DNA of 64,000 nt from Deltaproteobacteria bacterium (lineage in GTDB: Bacteria; Desulfobacterota; Binatia; UBA9968), in contig VGTH01000003.1 of NCBI GenBank assembly GCA_016874755.1, positions 1 to 64,000 of the forward strand, in the 5' to 3' direction. The notes under the pieces are model-generated. The model did not search any database, had not been told where the DNA came from, and saw only the letters and a list, made by a program, of their open reading frames with translations. Position numbers and translations under genes: made by a program. This document shows, one piece after another, positions 26,512 through 34,466 of this stretch (its first letter is position 1; every line of letters begins with the position of its first letter).

Positions 26512-27024
26512 ATGCGGCGTAAACTTGGGGCACTTCTACTCGGACTGGTTCTAGCCGGGGTTGTCAGCGACCGCGCGTCTGCGATTCCACTCGGGAAGCC
26601 GGCGCCGGAAATCGCCGGCAGCTCATGGATCAACAGCGCGCCGCTGACGACCAAAGACCTCCGCGGCCAAGTTGTCCTCGTCGAATTCTGGACCTATGGC
26701 TGAATCAACTGCAAGAACGTGATCCCGCAGTTGCGGGGTTGGTACGATAAATACGAGAAGCAAGGCTTTACGATCATCGGCGTGCACTCGCCGGAATTCG
26801 CTTGGGAGAAACCCCTCGACAAAGTAAAGGCGGCGACGGCAACTCTGAAAGTCCGCTATCCCGTGGTACAGGACAACGATTTTACCATCTGGAAGCGCTT
26901 TGGCGTTTGGGCGTGGCCATCGGCGATTCTAATTGATAAAAAGGGAATCGTCCGCTACAGCCACGTTGGCGAAGGGGCCTACGAAAAGACCGAAGCGATG
27001 ATCAAACAACTGTTGGCGGAATGA
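26512..27024 (+). CDS. Exported thioredoxin-like selenoprotein (UxxC)
   Basis: 170 residues when the in-frame TGA at 26701-26703 is read as selenocysteine. A signal peptide (MRRKLGALLLGLVLAG, ending ASA) is followed by a redoxin fold. The active site is WTYG-U-INC, where U64 replaces the first Cys of the CINC motif usual in this TlpA/DipZ-like group and C67 is the resolving Cys. The fold continues unbroken after the TGA (IIGVHSPEFAWEKPLDKVK, WAWPSAILIDKKG with the cis-Pro region) to a normal C-terminus. AAAGGAG precedes the ATG. A 7-bp hairpin lies right behind the UGA. It sits 63 bases ahead of msrP and msrQ, so a role in periplasmic disulfide or methionine-sulfoxide reduction is inferred. 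Confidence 0.88.
26701..26703 (+). other. UGA selenocysteine codon
   Basis: This in-frame TGA falls exactly at the first catalytic position of the CxxC-type motif, and homology continues on both sides in the same frame. A stop would leave a useless 63-residue fragment. Confidence 0.88.
26706..26733 (+). promoter_or_regulatory. Candidate bacterial SECIS hairpin
   Basis: CAACTGC (26706-26712) pairs perfectly with GCAGTTG (26727-26733) around a 14-base loop that contains GTGAT. It starts 2 bases after the UGA, where bacterial SECIS elements lie and bind SelB. The loop is larger than in E. coli fdhF; other pairings are possible. Confidence 0.5.
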
Positions 27025-27087
27025 CGCTGGAGCAATCTGTCGAGTCAGGCGCGACGTAATATTAGGTACGGGACGAGGAGAGCCGCG

Positions 27088-28059
27088 ATGTTGATATTGA
27101 AGCCGAGCGACATCAAATCATCGGAGATCACCGACAAAGAGGTTTACATAAACCGCCGCCAATTCATGAAATCGACGGGCCTCGCCGCCATCGGCGCCGG
27201 CGCGGCGCTGGCCGGCATCGAGCTCGCGGATCCGCTTCCAGCCCATGCCCTGGAAAAACTACCCAACGTCAAAAAAAGCTCTTTTAGCACCAGCGAGAAA
27301 GCCAACTCGCTGAAAGACATCACCACTTACAACAATTTCTACGAGCTTGGCCTCGACAAGGAAGAACCGGCAAAGAATGCCAAGTACCTCACCACCAAGC
27401 CCTGGAGCGTTGAGATAGAAGGCGAAGTAAAAAAGCCGAAGACCTTGAGTATCGAAGAGATCATGAAGCTGGCACCGCTCGAAGAGCGCATCTACCGCAT
27501 GCGCTGTGTCGAAGCTTGGTCGATGGTGATCCCTTGGGTTGGCTTTCCCTTGAGCGCTTTGATCAATCAAGCTGAGCCGACTAACAACGCCAAGTATGTG
27601 CAGTTTGTCACGCTCGTCGATCCCAAGCGCATGCCCGGCCAACAGCCGAGCCTCTTCGGCAGCGCCATCGACTGGCCCTATGTCGAGGGCTTGCGCATGG
27701 ATGAGGCGATGCACCCGCTGACGATTCTCTCCGTCGGCCTTTACGGCGAAGTATTGCCAGCGCAAAACGGTGCGCCGCTGCGTTTGGTGGTGCCATGGAA
27801 ATACGGATTCAAGAGCATCAAGTCGATCGTCAAGGTCCGTTTCATGGAAAAGCAGCCGGCGACTTCGTGGAACAAGATGCAGCCGCAGGAGTACGGCTTT
27901 TACTCCAACGTCAACCCTGAAGTCGACCACCCGCGCTGGAGCCAGGGCACGGAGCGGCGCATCGGCGAGATCCTGCGGCGCAAGACGCTCATGTTCAACG
28001 GTTACGGCGAGCAGGTGGCGAGCTTGTACAAGGGGCTGGACCTAAAGAAAAACTACTGA
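27088..28059 (+). CDS. msrP: Protein-methionine-sulfoxide reductase catalytic subunit MsrP (YedY)
   Basis: 323 residues. The twin-arginine signal [10 protein letters not shown] begins near residue 22. The mature part has the sulfite-oxidase fold with the molybdenum-ligand Cys 140 in [12 protein letters not shown] and [20 protein letters not shown]. It reduces oxidised methionines of periplasmic proteins. The cofactor is molybdopterin, loaded before Tat export. It lies between the exported selenoprotein and msrQ, all in one direction, so it is probably one operon for envelope oxidative repair. GAGGAGAG precedes the ATG. Confidence 0.95.
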   Translation: MLILKPSDIKSSEITDKEVYINRRQFMKSTGLAAIGAGAALAGIELADPLPAHALEKLPNVKKSSFSTSEKANSLKDITTYNNFYELGLDKEEPAKNAKYLTTKPWSVEIEGEVKKPKTLSIEEIMKLAPLEERIYRMRCVEAWSMVIPWVGFPLSALINQAEPTNNAKYVQFVTLVDPKRMPGQQPSLFGSAIDWPYVEGLRMDEAMHPLTILSVGLYGEVLPAQNGAPLRLVVPWKYGFKSIKSIVKVRFMEKQPATSWNKMQPQEYGFYSNVNPEVDHPRWSQGTERRIGEILRRKTLMFNGYGEQVASLYKGLDLKKNY

Positions 28060-28104
28060 TCTGACGGATCCGACGGATTGGACCGATCGGACGGATCGAC
28101 TGCG
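28058..28104. repeat. Short tandem repeat (GGATCNGAC type)
   Basis: Words of the form TGACGGATCCGACGGAT and GACCGATCGGACGGATC follow each other between msrP and msrQ. It is a degenerate tandem of 8-9 base units, similar in style to other intergenic fillers in the window. Confidence 0.55.
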
Positions 28105-28725
28105 ATGAGCGTTTCCAAGCTAAAGCCGATAGTTTTTCTTGCCTGCCTCATCCCGCTGGGACAGCTCGTCCATCGTTTCTACAGCGACGACTTGGGCGCC
28201 AACCCGATCGAAACTTTGACCAAGTTCACCGGCTCCTGGGCGCTGTTTATTTTGCTCGCGAGCTTGGCAGTCACGCCGCTGCGGCGCCTGACCGGTTGGC
28301 ACGACCTGATCAAACTGCGCCGCATGCTCGGCCTGTTTGCGTTTTTCTATGCGACGCTACACTTCGCCAATTTTCTGGTTTTGGATCACTTCTTCGACTG
28401 GAAGCGCATTGGCCAGGACATCGTCAAGCGCCCCTACGTCACTGCCGGTTTTACGGCGCTCATGCTGATGGTCCCTTTGGCAATGACGTCGACGGCAGAG
28501 ATGATTCGCAGGCTGGGAAAACGCTGGCAGCAACTGCACCGTTTGGTCTACGTCGCGGCGACCTTAGGCGTGCTGCACTTTTATTGGCTGGTAAAATCAG
28601 ACATTACGCGGCCGGCGCAATACGCCATCGTGTTGGCCGTGTTACTGGGCTATCGAATTGCAGCAAAGCTCATGGCAACCAAGCCCCACGGAGCTGGACA
28701 TAAAGCAGTAACGGCAAAATCCTAG
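28105..28725 (+). CDS. msrQ: Heme-binding membrane subunit MsrQ (YedZ)
   Basis: 206 residues from the ATG at 28105; an upstream TTG would add nine residues made of repeat DNA. It has six membrane helices of the ferric-reductase-like fold. Probable heme histidines are in FFYATLHFANF and QQLHRLVYVAATLGVLHFYW. It passes electrons from the quinone pool or a flavin to periplasmic MsrP. It follows msrP after 45 bases of repeat. Confidence 0.93.
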   Translation: MSVSKLKPIVFLACLIPLGQLVHRFYSDDLGANPIETLTKFTGSWALFILLASLAVTPLRRLTGWHDLIKLRRMLGLFAFFYATLHFANFLVLDHFFDWKRIGQDIVKRPYVTAGFTALMLMVPLAMTSTAEMIRRLGKRWQQLHRLVYVAATLGVLHFYWLVKSDITRPAQYAIVLAVLLGYRIAAKLMATKPHGAGHKAVTAKS

Positions 28726-28783
28726 ATCCTTGCTTTGGCAATTCCAAAACTGTTGCCTGTTGCCTCGCGGCTGTTGCCTGCTC

Positions 28784-31642
28784 CTACGTTTGCCGTTTGA
28801 TCCCCAACTTTTCCATGCGCGAGCGCAGCGTGCTCGGATTGATGCCAAGCAACTCCGCGGCGCCTTTCTTGCCATGAATCACCCAATTGGTTTCCTTGAG
28901 CGCGCGTAAAATATGACTGCGCTCGGCGTTTTCTAGAGTCCCCACCCCGGTCGATTGCGTTGCGTCGCTTTTTTGCACCAGCGAATCATCGATTTTCACT
29001 ACCGGGCCGGTGGCGACGACGACCGAGCGCTCGACAACGTTCTGCAATTCGCGGATATTGCCGGGCCAACCATAGTTGACCAAGCTCTCCATCGAGCGTT
29101 GATCGACGCCGCGCACTTCTTTGCCGATCTTCTTACCGAACTTGCTCAAGAAAAAATTCACCAACAACGGAATATCGCCCTTGCGCTCGCGCAGAGCCGG
29201 TACGTCCAGTGGGAAAACGTTGAGCCGGTAATACAGATCCGCGCGGAACAAACCATTCTTGACGATCTCCTCGAAATTCCGGTTGCTCGCGGCAATCACA
29301 CGCACGTCGACCTTGAGGGTCTTGCTGCTGCCGACGCGCTCAAACTCGCCTTCCTGCAGGACCCGCAGGAGTTTCACCTGAGTATCGAGCGGCAGCTCGG
29401 TCACTTCGTCGAGAAAGATCGTGCCGCTGTTGGCGAGCTCAAAGCGGCCAATGCGCTGTTGCAGGGCGCCGGTAAAGGCGCCCTTCTCATGGCCAAACAA
29501 CTCACTCTCGACCAAGCCGGACGGAATCGAGCCGCAATTCACCTTCACCAACGGCCGGTCTTTGCGCTTGCTGCGGTCGTGCACCGCGCGCGCCAACAAT
29601 TCCTTACCGGTGCCGGTTTCGCCGCGAATTAAGACCGTGGCGTCGGTGGGCGCGACTTGCTCGACTTTGCGTAGCATCTCGCGCACCGGCGCGCTTTGAC
29701 CGATGATCTCTTCAAAGTTATGTTCGGTTTTGATCTCCTCCTGCAGGTAAACCGCGTCGGCTTCGTAGCGGGCTTTGAGACGGTCGGTCTCCTCGTGCGC
29801 CATCATGTTGTCAATGGCGATGGCAATCTGGCCGGCTAAGCCCATCAACAACTCGCCGTCATTTTGCGTATATTGCAGCGGCGTCAAACTCCCCAGCGTG
29901 ATCGCGCCGATGCTTTTGCTGCGGATCACCAGCGGCAGCGCGCATATGGAGCGAAAGCCGTGCGCGTAAGCCCGATCCTCCGACGAGGTCAAGCGTTCGG
30001 CTTCCAGATTGGGACGGACCACCGGCTTCTGCTGCAAGAACGCTTGTCCCACGGGGCTGTCGTCGAGCTTCAATTCACGGCCAATGGGCGTGTAGTCAGC
30101 GCGCTCGTAAGTCCCAGCATGGGTGACGATACGTAAAACGTTGGCCTTGGTGTCGTAAAGAGAAAGAGCCAGACGGTCAAACCAGACCACCCGATCTAGC
30201 GCCTCGGCAATCGACTTGAACAGATCATCTCGATGCAAATTCGAGACGATCGCATTGTTGATATCGAGCAATGTGCGAAAGCGAAGTTCGCTCGAACGCA
30301 GCGCCTGCTGCACCTTGCGCCGTTCGAGCTCGCCGCCGACGCGGGCAGCGAAGATTGTCAGGACCGATAGCTCGCGCTCACTGAACTCGCGCGGCTTGGT
30401 GTGGAGAATCACCAGATGGCCGAGCACTTCCCCGTGAATATTTTTTGCCGGCAACCCCACATAGCTGTGCGCGCCCAGCGCCACAAGGCTTTGATCGGTG
30501 GGAAAAAGCTGCTGCAGATCTTTCGGATACACGCAGGTTTCACCGGGAATCACCCGCTCGCACGGATGCCCCTTGATGTTGTACTCCATGTTTTCCGCGA
30601 AACCGTCGCCAGACCAAAACGCCAGCATGCGAACATTTAACTTGGTCGCATCGGTGCACTCGGCGAGAAAGCAGTAGCGCACATCCAAGGCTTGGGCCAG
30701 GTGCTGCGCCATCGGCCGATAAAAATCGTCGCCGGTGGTCCCCGCCGTACCTTCGGTGATCATGCGCAAGACTTCGTCGGCGCGCTCGCGGTCGAGCTCC
30801 GCCGCCGCGCGCGTGGCAAACGCCCGCAGGATGGCTTGCTCGTCGGCGCTAAACCAGCGCGGCTTATCATCCAGCACAACCAAATGGACGTAACTATCTC
30901 CGGATTGATTGGGGATCGGCACGCCCGCGTAACTTTGCGCGCCGAGCTCGACCAGGAGCTTGTCCTCAGGGAACAGTTGTTGCAATCCTTCGCCAAACTG
31001 ACAGGCTTCGCCTTCAAGCACTTTGGCGCAGGGCGTCCCCTTTACTCGATACTCCACGTTTTGTGCGAACTCACCGCCGCACCAAACGGCCAATGTGCGC
31101 GATTGGGTTTTGCTTCGATCGGTGCACTGCGCCAGATAGCAGATTTTGGTTTGCAGCGCTTGCGCGAGATTCTTGACCAAAAGGTGAAAGAACTGCTCGC
31201 CCGTAATCCCCGTGGCACTCTCACTTAGCGTCAACAACACGCTTTGCAGCCGCTTTTTCTCGGTCACGTCACGGATAATCACGGCGGCTTTGGCCGCCCC
31301 CGAACTGTCGTGGTATAGCGAGCTGGAGACTTCGCCGACCAATTTCGAACCGTCCTTGCGCCGATAAGTGAGTTCACCGCGAAATCGACCAGTGCGGTGC
31401 CGCTCGTCCAAGAGCAACGCCAGGCGCGTGTCCTCAGGATCCACCAGGCCGTCGCGGCCCAAGGCGCAGATTTCAGATTCCGTATAACCAAACATGCGGC
31501 AGGCCTCGGGGTTGGCGGCTTCGATCTTGCCAGCAAGGTCGGAGAGCAGCGCTGCGTCAATACTGTTTTCGAAGAGCGAGCGAAAGCGCTCTTCACCCGC
31601 TGTCGTTACTCCAACCGCCGCTCCCAAATTGATGTCAGACAT
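28784..31642 (-). CDS. Sigma-54-dependent activator with PAS and three GAF domains
   Basis: 952 residues. Order: PAS (about 17-130), GAF (about 145-295), a second, clearly duplicated GAF (about 305-450), a third GAF of another kind (about 465-620), AAA+ ATPase (about 650-880) and a Fis-type helix-turn-helix (about 910-950). Walker A is GETGTGKE, and the sigma-54 contact loop is intact in HEKGAFTGALQQ. The architecture is FhlA-like. The two duplicated GAF modules share CxxV and CxxP cysteines around a LQQLFP motif. No receiver domain is present, so it senses a ligand or redox state directly. It diverges from a sigma-54-type promoter at 31776, its likely target. Confidence 0.93.
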   Translation of the reverse strand: MSDINLGAAVGVTTAGEERFRSLFENSIDAALLSDLAGKIEAANPEACRMFGYTESEICALGRDGLVDPEDTRLALLLDERHRTGRFRGELTYRRKDGSKLVGEVSSSLYHDSSGAAKAAVIIRDVTEKKRLQSVLLTLSESATGITGEQFFHLLVKNLAQALQTKICYLAQCTDRSKTQSRTLAVWCGGEFAQNVEYRVKGTPCAKVLEGEACQFGEGLQQLFPEDKLLVELGAQSYAGVPIPNQSGDSYVHLVVLDDKPRWFSADEQAILRAFATRAAAELDRERADEVLRMITEGTAGTTGDDFYRPMAQHLAQALDVRYCFLAECTDATKLNVRMLAFWSGDGFAENMEYNIKGHPCERVIPGETCVYPKDLQQLFPTDQSLVALGAHSYVGLPAKNIHGEVLGHLVILHTKPREFSERELSVLTIFAARVGGELERRKVQQALRSSELRFRTLLDINNAIVSNLHRDDLFKSIAEALDRVVWFDRLALSLYDTKANVLRIVTHAGTYERADYTPIGRELKLDDSPVGQAFLQQKPVVRPNLEAERLTSSEDRAYAHGFRSICALPLVIRSKSIGAITLGSLTPLQYTQNDGELLMGLAGQIAIAIDNMMAHEETDRLKARYEADAVYLQEEIKTEHNFEEIIGQSAPVREMLRKVEQVAPTDATVLIRGETGTGKELLARAVHDRSKRKDRPLVKVNCGSIPSGLVESELFGHEKGAFTGALQQRIGRFELANSGTIFLDEVTELPLDTQVKLLRVLQEGEFERVGSSKTLKVDVRVIAASNRNFEEIVKNGLFRADLYYRLNVFPLDVPALRERKGDIPLLVNFFLSKFGKKIGKEVRGVDQRSMESLVNYGWPGNIRELQNVVERSVVVATGPVVKIDDSLVQKSDATQSTGVGTLENAERSHILRALKETNWVIHGKKGAAELLGINPSTLRSRMEKLGIKRQT

Positions 31643-31775
31643 AGCGTTTCCTGGCCACCGTGGTCATACCATTTCGTCGCGACATTTCGCAACGCTTGCG
31701 ATATTTCGCTGCGAAGGGTCGTAACGGCCAGTCGCAAAAATTAACAATCGCATTACATTTCAATTGTTTACAAGA

Positions 31776-31792
31776 TTGGCACAAAGGCTGCT
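31776..31792 (+). promoter_or_regulatory. Sigma-54 (-24/-12) promoter
   Basis: TTGGCACAAAGGCTGCT fits the consensus TTGGCAC-N5-TTGCT with one mismatch. The GG and GC elements have the exact spacing (second G at 31779, C at 31791). Transcription would start near 31803, 22 bases before the STAS gene. A sigma-54 activator is encoded divergently 134 bases away. Confidence 0.75.
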
Positions 31793-31824
31793 TTATAGCC
31801 TAACCAACAGCGACGGAGCACAAG

Positions 31825-32094
31825 ATGCTGAAGATCACCGAGCAATACGAAAACGAAAAAACCTTGCGGCTCAGATTGGATGGTACCGTTGACTCGACAT
31901 CATTGACAGAATTGCAAAACGTTTTGTCGCAAGGGAACGACACAAATGGCTTAACGGTTATATTGGATACGGCGGGCGTCACGTTCATGAACGAACAGGC
32001 GGCCAACCAGCTCGCCAAATTGCGCAATCAATCGCTGCACATCGTGAACGGTTCGCCATTTATCGAAATGCTTTTGAATTCAGCTCTGTACTAA
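31825..32094 (+). CDS. STAS-domain (anti-anti-sigma-like) protein
   Basis: 89 residues. The fold pattern LRLRLDGTVDSTSLTELQNV followed by LTVILDTAGVTFMNEQAANQL is that of a STAS domain, with D-x-A-G-V-x-x-M in place of the D-x-S-G-V of classic SpoIIAA proteins; the phosphorylatable Ser is replaced by Ala 50. If it regulates, it probably does not do so by the usual Ser phosphorylation. It is first behind the sigma-54-type promoter and followed after 37 bases by an ECF sigma gene. Confidence 0.75.
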   Translation: MLKITEQYENEKTLRLRLDGTVDSTSLTELQNVLSQGNDTNGLTVILDTAGVTFMNEQAANQLAKLRNQSLHIVNGSPFIEMLLNSALY

Positions 32095-32131
32095 ACCCAG
32101 AAGGATTGAGTTGCCAACAGGAGGAGAGGTT

Positions 32132-32845
32132 ATGGTTGGTATGCACAATGAGGCACTGCAAGACAGCCCGACGACAGCGGCGAACCAAGCGCCAAAAAAG
32201 GGGTATCGCAAGCCGGCAGGGAAATTTCCCGAGACCAGAGCACTTCGCTCCTATGAAAACGAGGCCGCGCTGATCAAACGGCTGCAAGCGGGCGATGAGC
32301 AGGCTTTCGAGACCATCTTCAACAAGTACTCGCCCAAGCTTTACAACGTTGCCCAACGCATTTTAGGCGAGCCGGCCGATGCCGAAGAAGTGATCCAAGA
32401 GGTCTTCCTGACCGTCTTCCGAAAGGCCGAAAGTTTTCAGGGCAACTCGCAATTTTCCACCTGGTTGTATCGTCTAACCGTCAACGAAGCCCTGGGCAAA
32501 ATCCGCAAGAGCAAGAACAAACAAAAAGAGGTCGAGTACGAAGAGTTTCTGCCCAAGTTCGCCGACGACGGGCACCACGCGGTCCGTCCGGTCGTGGACT
32601 GGTGCGCCACCGCGGAAGAACAATATGCCGGTCGGGAACTGCGGCAATTGCTGTCAAAGGCCTTGAATCAGCTTAAGCCAATCGACAAAAGCGTGGTCGT
32701 CCTGAGCGATGTCGAGGGCATGTCCGACAAAGAAATCGCCGAGATCCTTGACCTGACGGTTTCCGCCGTCAAGACTCGGCTGCACCGAGCGCGCTTGTTC
32801 CTGCGCGGCAAGTTGGCGGTTGATCTCGGCTATTCTGCAGCGTAA
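32132..32845 (+). CDS. ECF-family RNA polymerase sigma factor
   Basis: 237 residues from the ATG at 32132, which has AGGAGGAG upstream. Region 2 is EEVIQEVFLTVFRKAESFQG with FSTWLYRLTVNEAL. Region 4 is LKPIDKSVVVLSDVEGMSDK followed by EIAEILDLTVSAVKTRLHRAR. A 45-residue basic N-terminal extension is unusual. It directs polymerase to a stress regulon. The next gene, 12 bases on, encodes a zf-HC2 protein, the usual anti-sigma partner. Transcription would depend on sigma-54 upstream. Confidence 0.93.
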   Translation: MVGMHNEALQDSPTTAANQAPKKGYRKPAGKFPETRALRSYENEAALIKRLQAGDEQAFETIFNKYSPKLYNVAQRILGEPADAEEVIQEVFLTVFRKAESFQGNSQFSTWLYRLTVNEALGKIRKSKNKQKEVEYEEFLPKFADDGHHAVRPVVDWCATAEEQYAGRELRQLLSKALNQLKPIDKSVVVLSDVEGMSDKEIAEILDLTVSAVKTRLHRARLFLRGKLAVDLGYSAA

Positions 32846-32857
32846 GGAATGATGCTA

Positions 32858-33139
32858 ATGCCAAAACGAAAACCAGCCGCCGTGCATACTGACGACAAGA
32901 CCTGCAAAGAGATCAGCAATCTTTTGCTCGACTACGTAAACGAAGATTTGACCGCACCGGTCAAACGGAGCTTCGACCGACACCTGAAGATTTGCCCTGA
33001 CTGCATCGGCTTTCTCAACACCTATCGAAAGACAATAAGCACCACCCAATCGGTCCCCGTCGAAGTCATGCCCGAGAGGACCCGAAAGAACTTGCTCGGG
33101 TTCCTGCGCCAGCGCGTCCGAAAACTGAGGCGTGGATAG
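32858..33139 (+). CDS. zf-HC2 anti-sigma-like protein
   Basis: 93 residues from the ATG at 32858, chosen for AAGGA 9 bases upstream; two more ATGs lie just before. The zinc-finger anti-sigma motif is clear: a Cys in DDKTCKEISNLLLDYV and the H-x3-C-x2-C of DRHLKICPDC. No membrane helix follows; the protein ends in a basic tail, so it is a soluble anti-sigma factor, possibly redox-responsive through the zinc cluster. It directly follows the ECF gene. Confidence 0.88.
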   Translation: MPKRKPAAVHTDDKTCKEISNLLLDYVNEDLTAPVKRSFDRHLKICPDCIGFLNTYRKTISTTQSVPVEVMPERTRKNLLGFLRQRVRKLRRG

Positions 33140-33311
33140 GGTTCATTGCCGCTAGTCTAGTTGCCTCAAGCTAGCTCAGATTCCATCCCCTTCCCACTCA
33201 GCTCCTCTACATCTTTCTCACGTTTCTTACGTCTAAGTAGCAAAGCCACAGCAGTCAATCCGACTGCGCGGGTACACTTAGAAAATGTCAGATAAACAGG
33301 AGGTCTTAGCA

Positions 33312-33518
33312 ATGAACGCGTGGGAATCCGTTTTCACGCAGAGTCCCGTGAATAGCAGACGCTACTATGCGTTGGACGACCTGCCGTGCCACAACTGGAA
33401 ATGGCCCAAGGGCACCTGGTTCCAGGCGCGCCTGGACTATGTGCGCGAGCATGCACCGGTCTGGAGCGTCAAGAGCAGCCGCAAAGCGAGGGGGCACCGT
33501 GAAATGCGAGCGATGTAG
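33312..33518 (+). CDS. Small protein of unknown function
   Basis: 68 residues from the ATG at 33312, with ACAGGAGG before it; an earlier ATG at 33285 is less well placed. It is rich in Trp, Tyr and Arg (a WKWPKGTWFQARLDYVREH core) and ends in a basic tail. No family is recognised. Its 3' end overlaps the zinc-ribbon ORF by 20 bases, which suggests coupled translation. It belongs to the series of tiny genes behind the ECF/anti-sigma pair. Confidence 0.55.
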   Translation: MNAWESVFTQSPVNSRRYYALDDLPCHNWKWPKGTWFQARLDYVREHAPVWSVKSSRKARGHREMRAM

Positions 33519-33669
33519 GTCCAATCGCGGCGACCTGGCCGAATTCCGCATCGTCGGCGAGATCCTCGACATCAACGTCTGTCGCGAATGCGTTGGCGAT
33601 GCCCAAGCATTAGGCCTGCGCGTGCGGCGGATCGAGGGACTGGGGATCGTTCCGACAGCCGCGTCTTAA
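33499..33669 (+). CDS. Small zinc-ribbon protein (56 residues)
   Basis: The GTG at 33499, with a GAGGGGG binding site, opens a 56-residue frame with two CxxC knuckles: VKCERCRSN at the start and NVCREC in the middle, 30 residues apart. This is the pattern of a zinc ribbon or rubredoxin-like knuckle. It overlaps the 68-residue gene before it. No specific family is recognised; a nucleic-acid or protein-contact role is possible. Confidence 0.6.
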   Translation: MKCERCRSNRGDLAEFRIVGEILDINVCRECVGDAQALGLRVRRIEGLGIVPTAAS

Positions 33670-33763
33670 GCTCGACTGAACCGACGCCGATCTAAAAAAT
33701 ATTGAGCATGCAACCTTTTGCCGACCCGTGCCATCTAAAAGTCGTAACAGGGGGACAAGAACC

Positions 33764-33991
33764 ATGAACCACGCAGGCCGCAGCCAAGCCAAGAGCAAGC
33801 CGATTCGAACCAACCTGTTGGAGCTGCTTCAGGCCCTCACCAGCCAGACCAGCGACGACAATCTGGTGCTGGCGGCAATGAAAGAGCTGTTTCGCTCGAA
33901 CCGAATCCGCCTCGCCAATACTTTGGCACCGGTACGTTTGGTCGAAGCAACCGTTCCCGTCACACGCCACCCTCGGCGCCGTCTACACTAG
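33764..33991 (+). CDS. Small basic protein of unknown function
   Basis: 75 residues from the ATG at 33764, with an AGGGGGAC binding site. It has a helical core (NLLELLQALTSQTSDDNLVL) and basic ends. Nothing in it points to a function. It lies in the sigma/anti-sigma island, between the zinc-ribbon gene and a second zf-HC2 gene, in the same direction and with short gaps. Confidence 0.5.
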   Translation: MNHAGRSQAKSKPIRTNLLELLQALTSQTSDDNLVLAAMKELFRSNRIRLANTLAPVRLVEATVPVTRHPRRRLH

Positions 33992-34025
33992 GAATTGTCT
34001 CCAGCAATCACCGGAGGGTCTGGAT

Positions 34026-34367
34026 GTGAACCGCACCACTAACCTCGTCAGAACCAAAACCACGAGCCGCGCCAATCACCGCGGCTCGGTCATCCGAAAT
34101 TCTCATCGTAATTCCACCAAACTCAGTATCGACGAAGGTTTAAGCTGCGCTGATGAGACTCGGCTGATCGCAGACTATCTCAATGGCAGCTTGGCTCCAG
34201 CCGTGCAACGATTCTTCGAAGAGCACCTGAGCGGGTGCAAGGACTGCACCGCCTTTCTCAAGACCTACAAAAAGACCCTGGCGTTGACGAGCTCTTTCCT
34301 GAAACGTGAAGCGCCCAAACCAAGACTCAGCTTCGCTTCCCTGCGCGCCACGGCACTGGGCCGATAA
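34026..34367 (+). CDS. Second zf-HC2 anti-sigma-like protein
   Basis: 113 residues from the GTG at 34026, with CCGGAGGG before it. After a 40-residue basic N-terminus comes the same finger as in the first anti-sigma protein: SCADETRLIADYLNGSLAP, then EEHLSGCKDCTAFLKTYKKT (H-x3-C-x2-C). No membrane helix is present. The two fingers are paralogous, so the island has two candidate partners for one ECF sigma factor. Its target may be encoded elsewhere. Confidence 0.8.
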   Translation: MNRTTNLVRTKTTSRANHRGSVIRNSHRNSTKLSIDEGLSCADETRLIADYLNGSLAPAVQRFFEEHLSGCKDCTAFLKTYKKTLALTSSFLKREAPKPRLSFASLRATALGR

Positions 34368-34466
34368 AGACTGCGCATCCTTCCAACTTCTCGCGACATC
34401 AAATAGAGTGGCAGCCACACTCCTCGACGCTTCCGCTCTGACTATTCTTCCCAAACCAAGGAGCCG

